DNA of 54,806 nucleotides from an uncultured Eubacterium sp. GTDB lineage: Bacteria; Bacillota; Clostridia; Peptostreptococcales; Anaerovoracaceae. The DNA is taken from assembly GCA_905193765.1 (NCBI GenBank), contig CAJJPZ010000002.1, positions 1 through 54,806 on the forward strand, read 5' to 3'. The translations under genes were made by a program, and so were the position numbers. A model generated the notes under the pieces. That model was given only the letters and a program-made list of their open reading frames with translations. It had not been told where the DNA came from and made no database searches. Of this stretch, positions 40,315 through 48,978 are shown one piece after another. Position 1 is the first letter of the stretch; every line of letters begins with the position of its first letter.

Positions 40315-42285
40315 ATGATAGTAGTATCGGCAAAAGATCTTACGAAAGCGTACGGGACCGACGTCATACTGGACAAGGTCTCGTTTCATATAAACAAGGG
40401 TGAAAGAGTCGGGATAATCGGCGTCAACGGAGCGGGAAAGACTACGCTGCTGAAGATGCTGACCGGCGAGATACCATGCGAGTCAGGTGATTTTTTCATA
40501 TCTTCGGATCTGAAGACGGGATACCTGAAGCAGGACGGCAGTTTCGACTCTGAGAAGACTGTTATAGAGGAAGTGGAAGCTATATTCAGCCGTTTTCCTG
40601 AGATGGAGCGTGAGATGGAGCAGCTGACCCTCAGGATGGAGGAGGCGTCCTCCGAGGAGGAAAGCCACAGGCTCATAGAGAGATTCGACGCTCTCAGTGA
40701 AAGATACGACCGTGAAGGCGGATATACATACAAGAGCGAGATAACGGGCATACTTTCCAGCATGGCGTTCCCTGCGGAAAGTTACCACAAGAAGATATCC
40801 ACTCTCAGCGGAGGCGAACGCACGAGGCTGGCTCTGGCGTGCCTGCTGCTGAAAAAACCGGATATACTTTTCCTGGACGAGCCTACGAACCATCTGGATA
40901 TAGGCACCCTCAAATGGCTGGAGCAGTATCTCAGGGGGTATAAGGGAACAGTGGTACTGGTGTCCCACGACAGATATTTCCTCGATCAGACGGTGAACAG
41001 GATCTTCGAGGTGGAGAACAGGAAGCTCCATATATACGAAGGAGACTACAGTTTTTATGCTTCTGAGCGCAGAGTGCGCCGTGAAGCGGAGATGAGCAGA
41101 TATGAGAAACAGCAGAAAGAGATCGAACGTCAGGAGGATATGATCCGCAGGTTCAAGCAGCGCGGTACCGAGAAGCTGGCCAAGAGAGCTGCTTCGAGAG
41201 AGAAGCGTCTGTCTGCCATGGAGGTCATGGACAGGCCGGATGGCGGACACGGCAGGATGAAGCTGAATTTCAAAGAGAACTTCCAGAGCGGCAGGGACGT
41301 CATATTCGCAGAGGATCTTTCCAAGGGATTCGGATATGGTTCCAACAGGAAAGAACTGTTCCACGGTGTGGATCTCGATATAAAACGCGGAGAACGCGTA
41401 TGTATCGTGGGCGCCAACGGAATAGGAAAGACCACTCTCATCAGGATGCTGATGGGAGAGCTGACAAGTAATACAGGACGTATAAAGATAGGACATAATG
41501 TGCAGTTCGGATATTACGATCAGGGACAGCAGCTGCTGAATCCCGAGAATACGGTCGTAGGGGAGCTGCAGGACGCGTACAGGCTGTATTCGGAGCCTGA
41601 GCTGAGAAACATACTGGGAAGGTTCCTTTTCAGAGGGGAAGCCGTGTTCCTCAGGGTAGGCGATCTCAGCGGAGGCGAGAAAGCCAGGCTGGCACTGCTG
41701 AAGCTGATGATGTCCGGAGCCAATGTACTGGTGCTCGACGAACCTACGAACCATCTGGATATAGAGTCAAAGGAAGTGTTCGAGGAAGCGCTCCTTGATT
41801 TCCCGGGAACATGCATCATAGTATCCCATGACAGATATTTTCTCAACAGGATACCTACAAGGATAATCGAGCTGACAAAAACCGGCATCGATAACTACCT
41901 GGGCACATATGATTACTATGTGGAGAAAAAGCAGCAGCTTATCCAGTCCGGGAAAAAATACATGGACGATCTGGCGGACAGCGCTTCGTCAGGCGATAAG
42001 AACGCATCGGCTATGGACGGCATCAGCGATGAGCTGAGTTCGGCTGAGAAGAGAAAACTGCAGAAGGAACGTGAAGCCGAGGAGAGAAGGCTGGAACGCC
42101 GCAAGCAGAAGCTGGAGAAGGATATAGAACAGCTGGAAGAGGAGATAAAGGATCTTGAGGAACAGGTTGGGAAGCCTGAGATCATGACCGATCACGAGAA
42201 ACTGGCAGAGATCAGCACAACTCTCCGGCAGAAGCGTGAAAAGCTGGATGAAGAGTATGAAGAATGGATGGAATTGCAGGCGTAG
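40315..42285 (+). CDS. ABC-F family ATPase
   Basis: A 656-residue protein with two tandem ATPase domains and no membrane segment. Domain 1 has GVNGAGKTT, LSGGERTR and ILFLDEPTNHLD; domain 2 has GANGIGKTT, LSGGEKAR and VLVLDEPTNHLD. Between them is the positively charged interdomain linker (about 245-325), and at the end a long coiled coil (about 580-655, rich in Glu/Lys/Arg). ABC-F proteins bind the ribosomal E site to relieve stalling or protect from antibiotics; the C-terminal coiled coil fits the Uup/YdiF group. Follows tsaD by 54 bases. Confidence 0.95.
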   Translation: MIVVSAKDLTKAYGTDVILDKVSFHINKGERVGIIGVNGAGKTTLLKMLTGEIPCESGDFFISSDLKTGYLKQDGSFDSEKTVIEEVEAIFSRFPEMEREMEQLTLRMEEASSEEESHRLIERFDALSERYDREGGYTYKSEITGILSSMAFPAESYHKKISTLSGGERTRLALACLLLKKPDILFLDEPTNHLDIGTLKWLEQYLRGYKGTVVLVSHDRYFLDQTVNRIFEVENRKLHIYEGDYSFYASERRVRREAEMSRYEKQQKEIERQEDMIRRFKQRGTEKLAKRAASREKRLSAMEVMDRPDGGHGRMKLNFKENFQSGRDVIFAEDLSKGFGYGSNRKELFHGVDLDIKRGERVCIVGANGIGKTTLIRMLMGELTSNTGRIKIGHNVQFGYYDQGQQLLNPENTVVGELQDAYRLYSEPELRNILGRFLFRGEAVFLRVGDLSGGEKARLALLKLMMSGANVLVLDEPTNHLDIESKEVFEEALLDFPGTCIIVSHDRYFLNRIPTRIIELTKTGIDNYLGTYDYYVEKKQQLIQSGKKYMDDLADSASSGDKNASAMDGISDELSSAEKRKLQKEREAEERRLERRKQKLEKDIEQLEEEIKDLEEQVGKPEIMTDHEKLAEISTTLRQKREKLDEEYEEWMELQA

Positions 42286-42335
42286 ACGCTCGGGCAGATA
42301 GCTGGTTGAAGTACAGGGATTTTTTGACGAAAGTA

Positions 42336-42364
42336 TTGCAATAAGATAATGGGTACACTATAAT
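42336..42364 (+). promoter_or_regulatory. Promoter of acpP-rex
   Basis: TTGCAA (42336-42341), 17 bases, TATAAT (42359-42364), about 70 bases before acpP. Confidence 0.65.
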
Positions 42365-42437
42365 AAGTGGGTGGTCGGCAGATGTATATTGAACATCCGG
42401 ACTTTTAGAATATACGTTATATACATGGAGGTAAAAA

Positions 42438-42665
42438 ATGGCATTTGAAAAGATAAAAGGAATAATAGCTGAGCAGCTGAATGTCAACGAAGACATTATA
42501 CAGATCGAAACGCACCTTATGAAGGATCTGGAAGCTGACTCACTGGATGCAGTGGAGATAATAATGGCTATAGAGGATGAGTTCGATATCGAGATACCTG
42601 ACGAGGATGCGGAACAGTTCCAGACGGTGAGCGATCTTGTCAGTTATGTAGAGACTAAGTCATAA
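42438..42665 (+). CDS. acpP: Acyl carrier protein
   Basis: A 75-residue acidic helical protein with the phosphopantetheine site EADSLDAVEIIMAIEDEFD (Ser in DSL) and a family-typical N-terminus FEKIKGIIAEQLNVNEDII. GGAGG precedes the ATG. Stands outside a fatty-acid gene cluster, followed 20 bases later by rex. Confidence 0.96.
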   Translation: MAFEKIKGIIAEQLNVNEDIIQIETHLMKDLEADSLDAVEIIMAIEDEFDIEIPDEDAEQFQTVSDLVSYVETKS

Positions 42666-42685
42666 TAGGAGTGCAGGGAAGAAAG

Positions 42686-43348
42686 ATGAAGAAACAGACG
42701 AAAATTTCCAATGCGGTCATAAAGCGTCTCCCAAGATACAGAAGATATCTCAATGAGCTTAGAAGGAAAGGTGTGGATAAGATATCCTCGAATGAATTCA
42801 GCCGTCTTATAGGCTATACGGCATCACAGATAAGACAGGACCTGAACAATTTCGGTGGATTCGGACAGCAGGGATACGGTTACAGCGTAGAAGGACTGTA
42901 TCATGAGATAAGCGCTATTTTAGGGCTTGACAAAAATTACAAAATGGTGATAGTAGGAGCCGGCAATCTGGGTCAGGCCATCGCCAACTACACATATTAC
43001 TACAAGGCAGGGTTCGTGGTACACGGTATATTCGAGATAAACCCGCGCCTGATAGGTATGAAGATAAACGATATAGAAGTTATGGATTATGAGAACATGG
43101 TGGACTATGTTGAAGCCAATCAGATAGACATAGGTATTATATGCACCTCAAGGGATGCGGCACAGGAAGTTGCAGACAAACTTTCATTCGCGGGAGTAAA
43201 GGGTCTGTGGAACTTCGCGCCAGTGGATCTTGAAGTACCGAGCCATGTCGCTATAGAAAATGTACATATAAGTGACAGTCTTCATTCACTGGCATATCAT
43301 ATAAACGGTGCCAATGCAGAAAAAGAAGACGGCGATGATAATAAATAG
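42686..43348 (+). CDS. rex: Redox-sensing transcriptional repressor
   Basis: A 220-residue repressor. Winged helix at the N-terminus (AVIKRLPRYRRYLNELRRKG, ISSNEFSRLIGYTASQIRQD, LNNFGGFGQQGYGY) and a Rossmann domain with VGAGNLGQAIANY. Rex senses NADH/NAD and represses fermentation and electron-transfer genes in anaerobes. The ATG at 42686 follows AGGGAAG; a GTG five codons earlier sits right on its own putative ribosome site. It ends at a terminator shared with the converging ferredoxin gene. Confidence 0.96.
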   Translation: MKKQTKISNAVIKRLPRYRRYLNELRRKGVDKISSNEFSRLIGYTASQIRQDLNNFGGFGQQGYGYSVEGLYHEISAILGLDKNYKMVIVGAGNLGQAIANYTYYYKAGFVVHGIFEINPRLIGMKINDIEVMDYENMVDYVEANQIDIGIICTSRDAAQEVADKLSFAGVKGLWNFAPVDLEVPSHVAIENVHISDSLHSLAYHINGANAEKEDGDDNK

Positions 43349-43359
43349 GGAAATTAAAT

Positions 43360-43383
43360 AACCGTTTCAGATAATGAAACGGT
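43360..43383. terminator. Bidirectional terminator between rex and ferredoxin
   Basis: AACCGTTTC (43360-43368) pairs with GAAACGGTT (43375-43383), loop of six, flanked by TTAA on both sides. Serves the converging genes. Confidence 0.7.
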
Positions 43384-43422
43384 TAATTAATATCAGTGGA
43401 TATTATTGGTTCCTGAGAGGAC

Positions 43423-43593
43423 TTAGCCTTCTACAGGAGCGTCAACTGGACATGCACCTGCACATGCTCCGCAGTCGATGCATTTGTCAGCATCGATAAC
43501 GTACTGGCTGTCTCCCTGTGAGATAGCTTCTACCGGACATTCGTCGATGCAAGCGCCGCAGCTGATACATGAATCATTAATTACATAAGCCAT
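43423..43593 (-). CDS. 2[4Fe-4S] ferredoxin
   Basis: A 56-residue protein with two cluster motifs, CISCGACIDECP and CIDCGACAGACP, each C-x2-C-x2-C-x3-C-P. This is the small clostridial ferredoxin that carries electrons in pyruvate and hydrogen metabolism. AAAGGAGGT lies before the ATG at 43593; the extra upstream codons of the frame would include that ribosome site and are not used. Divergent from the 43665 gene, convergent with rex. Confidence 0.97.
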   Translation of the reverse strand: MAYVINDSCISCGACIDECPVEAISQGDSQYVIDADKCIDCGACAGACPVDAPVEG

Positions 43594-43664
43594 TTGTGGT
43601 ACCTCCTTTAAAATTATCATTAAACGACACCATGATTATAACAAAACTCAGTAAGGAATTCAAG

Positions 43665-44471
43665 ATGAAAGTTTATGGATTGATCGGAAAGAGCGGCACA
43701 GGCAAAAGCTTTCAGGCAGTAAATCTGTGCAAACAGCTGAATATAGAGAGTATAATAGACGACGGGCTTTTCATATGCAGGAACAAGGTCATTGCCGGTA
43801 TATCGGCAAAGCGGCAGAAGACCAGGGTGGGCGCAGTAAAATCCGCACTGTTCTATAATGACGCCCACAGGGATGAAGTGGTGGAGGCGATAAACAGGAT
43901 AAAGCCTTCGTCGATACTGGTCCTGGGCACTTCTGATGAAATGGTGGACAGGATCGTGAAACGTCTCGAACTCGGGCGTATAGGCAAACGTATATATATC
44001 GAAGATATAACGACTGAGGCTGACCGGGCCATAGCTCAGAAACAGCGCAACGAGCTGGGACAACACGCCATACCGGCGCCGACTTTCCAGCTGAAACGCC
44101 AGTTCTCAGGATACTTCATGACGCCTATGAGGATGCTGCTGAGGGAGTTCGCCCCGGGCAAGGCCTTATCCGAGAAATCAGTGGTGCGTCCTACATACAG
44201 CTACCTTGGCGGATACAAGATATCCGAGAAGGTCATGTCGGATATAGCTGAATGTGTCCGCCGGGAGGATGGAAATATAACTGAACTTTCCAAAGTATCG
44301 GTGTTTCCGGTCCAGGAGGGCGTGGACATGTACGTTGCGATAAATATAAAATACGGGACGGATCTGTTCGGCGCGGCTGAAAGATACCAGAAGAACCTTG
44401 CCGGTAAGATAGAAGAAATGACCTCATTCAACGTGAACAGTCTTGAAGTGGAAGTGAGAGGTGTAGTCTGA
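43665..44471 (+). CDS. P-loop ATPase fused to a Gls24/Asp23-like domain
   Basis: A 268-residue protein. The N-terminal half has Walker A GKSGTGKS (MKVYGLIGKSGTGKSFQAV) and LVLGTSDEMVD in a small ATPase fold. The C-terminal 95 residues read SYLGGYKISEKVMSDIAECV, then VFPVQEGVDMYVAINIKYG, then FNVNSLEVEVRGVV, the pattern of Asp23/Gls24 (DUF322) proteins linked to envelope stress. A start at 43632 is possible but AAGGAA suits the ATG at 43665. Its stop overlaps the next gene by one base. Fusion of these two domains is unusual to me; role unknown. Confidence 0.75.
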   Translation: MKVYGLIGKSGTGKSFQAVNLCKQLNIESIIDDGLFICRNKVIAGISAKRQKTRVGAVKSALFYNDAHRDEVVEAINRIKPSSILVLGTSDEMVDRIVKRLELGRIGKRIYIEDITTEADRAIAQKQRNELGQHAIPAPTFQLKRQFSGYFMTPMRMLLREFAPGKALSEKSVVRPTYSYLGGYKISEKVMSDIAECVRREDGNITELSKVSVFPVQEGVDMYVAINIKYGTDLFGAAERYQKNLAGKIEEMTSFNVNSLEVEVRGVV

Positions 44472-45355
44472 TGGATATTACAGAGAAACAGGATCATATC
44501 GAGGTCAGCGGTATTACCGATTTCGATACAGATCATATATTCGACTGCGGTCAGTGCTTTCGCTGGGAGAAAAACGACGACGGGAGCTATACAGGGGTGG
44601 CTTTCGGCAGGGTCGTAAAGGTGTCCTATGACAGGAACGGAGAGATCCTGAAAATGTACGGTACCTCCGGTGATGAATTCAGGGATATATGGCACAGGTA
44701 CTTCGATCTGGACAGGGATTATTCTGTGATAAAACAGAGACTGGCCATCGGCGACGAGATCATGGCGAAGGCCATATCCTGCGGCAGCGGCATCAGGATA
44801 CTGAATCAGGAGAAATGGGAGACGCTGCTGTCTTTCATAATATCGCAGAACAACAATATACCCCGGATAAAAAAATGCATAAACTCATTGGCTGAGACTA
44901 TGGGGACGAAGGCCGGGGAATACGAAGGTCGTACATATTATTCGCTGCCTGCCCCTGATGTGCTGGCAGCTGCAGAGCCGGAGGATCTGGCGCCCTGCAG
45001 ACTGGGATACAGGGCGAAATATCTGGTGGAGACGGCGCGCAAAGTCGCAGCTGACGGCCCTGATTCGCTGGAGGCGCTTGCCCGCGAGGATGTCACAGGC
45101 CCTGACGCTGTTGCGGCACTGAGACAGTACTGCGGCGTAGGCCCTAAGGTGGCCAACTGCATAGCGCTGTTTTCCCTGGGCAAGTTCGACAGCTTCCCTG
45201 TGGATGTATGGGTCAGGAAAGTCATGCATGAGCTCTACGGTATAGATGAAAAGGACGTCAGAGGGATGACGGCGTATGCATCGGAAAACTTCGGAGAATA
45301 CGGCGGCATAGCGCAGCAGTACCTGTTCTATTATATGCGCAGCCACAGTGAGTGA
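44471..45355 (+). CDS. 8-oxoguanine DNA glycosylase, OGG1-like
   Basis: A 294-residue glycosylase. N-terminal DCGQCFRWEKNDDGSYTGVA is the OGG family beta domain with the QxFRW pattern. The HhH-GPD region has SFIISQNNNIPRIKKCI, then YCGVGPKVANCIALF with the catalytic Lys and FPVDVWVRKVM with the conserved Asp. It removes 8-oxoguanine from DNA. The start overlaps the previous stop by one base. Followed by the groESL promoter. Confidence 0.94.
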   Translation: MDITEKQDHIEVSGITDFDTDHIFDCGQCFRWEKNDDGSYTGVAFGRVVKVSYDRNGEILKMYGTSGDEFRDIWHRYFDLDRDYSVIKQRLAIGDEIMAKAISCGSGIRILNQEKWETLLSFIISQNNNIPRIKKCINSLAETMGTKAGEYEGRTYYSLPAPDVLAAAEPEDLAPCRLGYRAKYLVETARKVAADGPDSLEALAREDVTGPDAVAALRQYCGVGPKVANCIALFSLGKFDSFPVDVWVRKVMHELYGIDEKDVRGMTAYASENFGEYGGIAQQYLFYYMRSHSE

Positions 45356-45428
45356 AACGATACATATCTCAAGAAATACCAATTATCTGAAAAAATCAAA
45401 AAAGTAGCATATACTGCTAAAAAACCTA

Positions 45429-45457
45429 TTGACAAATGGAGGGAATCGCTGTAAATT
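45429..45457 (+). promoter_or_regulatory. groESL promoter
   Basis: TTGACA (45429-45434), 17 bases, TAAATT (45452-45457), immediately before the CIRCE operator. Confidence 0.8.
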
Positions 45458-45461
45458 ATAG

Positions 45462-45488
45462 TTAGCACTCGGAAATGATGAGTGCTAA
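45462..45488. promoter_or_regulatory. CIRCE operator (HrcA site)
   Basis: TTAGCACTC, nine bases, GAGTGCTAA: exact CIRCE consensus. HrcA, encoded elsewhere, would repress groESL here and release it on heat shock. Confidence 0.97.
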
Positions 45489-45540
45489 CAGAAGAAAACA
45501 TAGGGCGTGACCCTTTAAACAAAGTAAAGGAGTGGATATT

Positions 45541-45819
45541 ATGAGTTTTGGAATCAAGCCATTAGGAACAAGAGTTGTGATCAAGAGGATCGAAGCTGAA
45601 GAAAAGACAGCAAGCGGTATCGTACTTCCGGGTTCAGCACAGGAAAAACCTCAGATGGCTGAAGTCCTGGCAGTAGGTCCGGGAACTGAAGATGAAAAAA
45701 TGGAACTGAAAGTGGGAGACAAGGTAATATTCTCACAGTATGCAGGAACTGACGTTAAATACGGCGGCGAAGAAGTATCTATCATGAACCAGAGAGACAT
45801 TCTGGCGATAGTTGAATAA
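45541..45819 (+). CDS. groES: Co-chaperonin GroES
   Basis: A 92-residue protein: IKPLGTRVVIKRIEAEEKTA, the mobile loop region TASGIVLPGSAQEKPQ, and VGDKVIFSQYAGTDVKYGG. It caps GroEL in protein folding. AAAGGAG lies nine bases before the ATG at 45541. First gene of the CIRCE operon. Confidence 0.97.
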   Translation: MSFGIKPLGTRVVIKRIEAEEKTASGIVLPGSAQEKPQMAEVLAVGPGTEDEKMELKVGDKVIFSQYAGTDVKYGGEEVSIMNQRDILAIVE

Positions 45820-45839
45820 TAAACAGGAGGTATTTTGAC

Positions 45840-47477
45840 ATGGCAAAGGAATTACATTACGGAGAAGATGCCAGAAGAAAACTTCAGGCAGGCGTTGATA
45901 AATTAGCAGATACAGTGAAGATCACACTGGGACCGAAAGGCAGGAACGTGCTTCTTGACAAGAAGTTCGGAGCTCCTCTCATCACTAACGACGGAGTTAC
46001 CATCGCAAGAGAGATCGAGCTGGAAGATGCAGTTGAGAACATGGGTGCACAGCTGGTAAAGGAAGTCGCTACAAAGACTAACGACGTTGCCGGAGACGGT
46101 ACGACTACAGCTACACTCCTTGCTCAGATAATCATCAAGGAAGGTTTCAAAAACGTTGCTGCAGGCGCAAACCCTATGGTTATCAAGAGAGGTATCCAGG
46201 GCGCTGTAGACGTTGCAGTAAGCGAAATCAAGAGACTGGCTCAGGATGTTGACAGCAAGGAAAGCATTGCACAGGTAGCTTCAGTATCAGCTGCTGACGA
46301 GAATATCGGCGGACTGATCGCAGAAGCAATGGAAAAGGTAGGAAAAGACGGAGTAATCACTGTTGAAGAATCCAAGACTATGGGAACAACACTGGACGTA
46401 GTTGAAGGTATGCAGTTCGACAGAGGATACTTCTCACCATATATGGTAACTGATACAGAGAAGATGGAAGCTGTACTGGAAAATCCGTACATCCTGATCA
46501 CTGACAAGAAGATCTCAAACATCCAGGAGATACTTCCTGTACTGGAACAGGTCGTACAGCAGGGCAGAAAACTGATGATCATATGCGATGATCTGGAAGG
46601 TGAAGCACTGGCTACCATCATCGTGAACAAGCTGAAGGGAACATTCGAATGCGTTGCAGTCAAGGCTCCTGGATTCGGCGACAGAAGAAAGGCTATGCTG
46701 GAAGACATCGCTATCCTGACAGGCGGTACAGTGATCTCAGAAGAACTGGGATATGAACTGAAAGAGACTACTGCAGATATGCTGGGAAGCGCAGCAACAG
46801 TTAAAGTTGACAAGGAAAACACAGTTATCGTCAAGGGCGCAGGCAATGCTGACGATATCGCAGCAAGAGTTGCTCAGATCAAGACTCAGATCGAAAACAC
46901 TACTTCAGATTTCGACAGAGAGAAGACTCAGGAAAGACTTGCTAAACTGGCAGGCGGCGTAGCTGTCATCAAAGTCGGAGCAGCAACAGAAACTGAACTG
47001 AAGGAAAGAAAACTCAGGATCGAAGATGCTCTGAACGCTACAAAGGCAGCAGTTCAGGAAGGTATCGTATCAGGCGGCGGCGTTGCTCTCGCCAATGCTA
47101 TACCTGCAGTTGCAAAATATGTTGAAGGCCTCGAAGGCGACGAGAAGACAGGCGGAAAGATCATCGTAAGAGCTCTTGAAGAACCTGTAAGACAGATCGC
47201 TGAGAATGCCGGATATGAAGGTAGCGTAGTTATTGCTCAGGTCAAGGAAAGACCGGAAGGAACAGGCTTCAACGCAGCTACAGAAGAGTATGTTGATATG
47301 ATCGGAGCAGGTATCGTTGACCCTGCAAAGGTAACAAGATCAGCTCTCCAGAACGCATCATCAGCATCAGCAATGCTCCTGACTACAGAAGCAGGCGTAA
47401 CAGATGCACCGTCAGACGAACCTGCAATGCCACCGATGGGCGGAGGCATGGGAGGCGGAATGCCTGGCATGATGTAA
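45840..47477 (+). CDS. groEL: Chaperonin GroEL
   Basis: A 545-residue chaperonin. TLGPKGRNVLLDKKFGAP, the ATP site VAGDGTTTATLLAQII, and the Gly/Met-rich tail ending GGGMGGGMPGMM are diagnostic. AGGAGGT precedes the ATG, 20 bases after groES. Forms the double ring that refolds proteins. Codon use here is more uniform and A-rich than in the flanking genes, as expected for a highly expressed gene. Ends before a strong terminator. Confidence 0.98.
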   Translation: MAKELHYGEDARRKLQAGVDKLADTVKITLGPKGRNVLLDKKFGAPLITNDGVTIAREIELEDAVENMGAQLVKEVATKTNDVAGDGTTTATLLAQIIIKEGFKNVAAGANPMVIKRGIQGAVDVAVSEIKRLAQDVDSKESIAQVASVSAADENIGGLIAEAMEKVGKDGVITVEESKTMGTTLDVVEGMQFDRGYFSPYMVTDTEKMEAVLENPYILITDKKISNIQEILPVLEQVVQQGRKLMIICDDLEGEALATIIVNKLKGTFECVAVKAPGFGDRRKAMLEDIAILTGGTVISEELGYELKETTADMLGSAATVKVDKENTVIVKGAGNADDIAARVAQIKTQIENTTSDFDREKTQERLAKLAGGVAVIKVGAATETELKERKLRIEDALNATKAAVQEGIVSGGGVALANAIPAVAKYVEGLEGDEKTGGKIIVRALEEPVRQIAENAGYEGSVVIAQVKERPEGTGFNAATEEYVDMIGAGIVDPAKVTRSALQNASSASAMLLTTEAGVTDAPSDEPAMPPMGGGMGGGMPGMM

Positions 47478-47521
47478 TCACTGTATAAACAGACGATAGA
47501 ACAGAATAACAGCGTATACAG

Positions 47522-47557
47522 ACCGGCAGTGTGGGTAGTCACACCGCCGGTTTTCTG
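47522..47557 (+). terminator. Terminator of groESL
   Basis: ACCGGC and GTGTG (47522-47533) pair with CACAC and GCCGGT (47540-47551), one bulge, then TTTT. Confidence 0.85.
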
Positions 47558-47596
47558 TTTTTTCCGGGATTTATTTTACTATTTTCAGAAAGTGTA

Positions 47597-47775
47597 TTGA
47601 CAAAACCCCCCGAGTACTGGTATCATATGATTAGTCTTAACTAACTAATTGATTAAGATCACCAATCAGTGCGAGATAGACATGGATCGGATCGTAAGCC
47701 ATGGTCCGGAAGTATTTCGTTAAACGACACAAAACCAAAAGAAAACAGCATGGATCTGACCACGCTGTTTTTTTC
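47597..47775 (+). other. Orphan promoter and terminator around a 13-codon frame
   Basis: TTGACA (47597-47602), 18 bases, TATCAT (47621-47626), then an AT-rich imperfect palindrome (CTTAA near 47636, TTAAG near 47653) like a MarR-type operator. An ATG at 47682 opens 13 codons and stops at 47723. A terminator follows (AAAACAGC at 47742 with GCTGTTTT at 47764, then T residues). It looks like a gene whose body was deleted, leaving promoter, first codons and terminator, or a small RNA. Confidence 0.5.
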
Positions 47776-47804
47776 TGGCATTGTTCCGGATCGCTGTCAG
47801 CGGA

Positions 47805-48584
47805 TCAGTAGTAGTAGCATTTGCCGCATACGTCCGGTGATGGTATGTATTTATTGATGGTTTTGCAGTGCTCCTGACATTTGAATCTGTCCACGCCGTT
47901 TTCGGATATTGCACCACATGGACATGCCTTGATGCATTCCACAGAAGGACATTTGCCGTAGGAGTCCTCGGTTATCGTATGGACGAACTTTTCGGCTTCG
48001 GCTGTCGGCAGGCCTTCGGGTTTCTCGTCAAAATAGAGACCGTCGGTTATCATACCGGAAAACTTTCCGGCGAAGCCCTTTGCTGTGACAAAGGATCCTG
48101 CGGTGGAGAAGCTGCCCATACCGGCGATGTAAGCCACTGTCTTGTGTGACCATTCTTCACGGGCTTTTTTCTCGTTCCAGTCCAGCTGGGTGTTCAGGTA
48201 TGAAACCAGCCTGCCGCGCCATTCAAGGGTTTCTCTGATTGCACGGTTCAGCCTCATAGTCAGGACTGATCCTTTTCCATATGCTGCAGACCATTCAGGA
48301 GACGGAGTGCTGCCGCTGCGGTTGCTCTCGATGACGCTGTCACTGTATGGTACGAAATACGTGATTATCGTATTTCCCGGTCTGTAGACTTTGCTCGGGT
48401 GGTCGCAGAGCCCCATCCTGTAGAGCGTATCGAATATGGGGTCTCTGGCATAGTGGTAGGTGATCAGTGGCGTGCCGAACATACCCTGGCAGGAATTCTC
48501 CTCTTCGAACTCCCTGAGTGCCGCTTCCATGTTCTCCTGTATCCTGGCGCGTACCCTCGTTATTTCGTTTGAATCGTATATCAT
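47805..48584 (-). CDS. QueG-like 4Fe-4S protein
   Basis: A 259-residue protein. GMGSFSTAGSFVTAKGFAGKFSGMITD matches the cobalamin/active-site region of epoxyqueuosine reductase relatives in abbreviated form (segments SFSTAGSFVTAKG, FAGKFSGMITD). The C-terminus carries iron-sulfur cysteines CPSVECIKACPCGAI and CQEHCKTINKYIP, ending VCGKCYYY. It is shorter than QueG (about 380) and lacks the HEAT repeats, so it is probably one of the single-domain homologues of unknown electron-transfer role. The ATG at 48584 has GGAGG nearby; the frame is open seven codons further. Confidence 0.75.
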   Translation of the reverse strand: MIYDSNEITRVRARIQENMEAALREFEEENSCQGMFGTPLITYHYARDPIFDTLYRMGLCDHPSKVYRPGNTIITYFVPYSDSVIESNRSGSTPSPEWSAAYGKGSVLTMRLNRAIRETLEWRGRLVSYLNTQLDWNEKKAREEWSHKTVAYIAGMGSFSTAGSFVTAKGFAGKFSGMITDGLYFDEKPEGLPTAEAEKFVHTITEDSYGKCPSVECIKACPCGAISENGVDRFKCQEHCKTINKYIPSPDVCGKCYYY

Positions 48585-48754
48585 TTGATGACCTCCGGTT
48601 AACATTTGATGTCTGCTTTCTGACTTAATAATAATAACACATTTAATAAAAAGTATATAAATATATTAACACAATGGTCGGAATATTGCAGTTGTAAATG
48701 CAACGGATGCGGTTTTTTAGCTGAAGAAACGCTACTGTAAGTGACGGACTACTG

Positions 48755-48772
48755 TGTAACTTTAAACTTACA
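48755..48772. promoter_or_regulatory. Possible enhancer site for the urease regulator
   Basis: TGTAA, C, TTTAAA, C, TTACA forms an 18-base near-palindrome about 135 bases before the -24 element, the usual distance for an enhancer-binding protein. Nearby TGTAA half-sites occur at about 48735 and 48816. Confidence 0.4.
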
Positions 48773-48905
48773 TACGGCTAAAAACGAGTGATTGCAAAGT
48801 GTTCAGAGTACAGATGCGTCAAGTGTAACATTTGGATGACACCTGCCGGTTTTTGTCGAATTTCAGGAATGGCTGAATTCCAGCGTTTTCAGAATTTTGG
48901 AAGAA

Positions 48906-48921
48906 TGGCATGGTTGTTGCT
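48906..48921 (+). promoter_or_regulatory. Sigma-54 (-24/-12) promoter of the urease operon
   Basis: TGGCAT, five bases, TTGCT: matches the sigma-54 consensus with correct spacing. It lies inside the upstream extension of the transporter frame, which proves that translation starts at the ATG at 48979 and not earlier. Confidence 0.85.
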
Positions 48922-48978
48922 ATAATAGTAGGCGTACTTGTTATTTTTATTATTATGATTTGTGGAAGGAGTTTGCTA

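Noticed and set aside
40483..41754. A 423-codon open frame on the minus strand
   Set aside because: Antisense shadow of the ABC-F gene, without ribosome site or domain.
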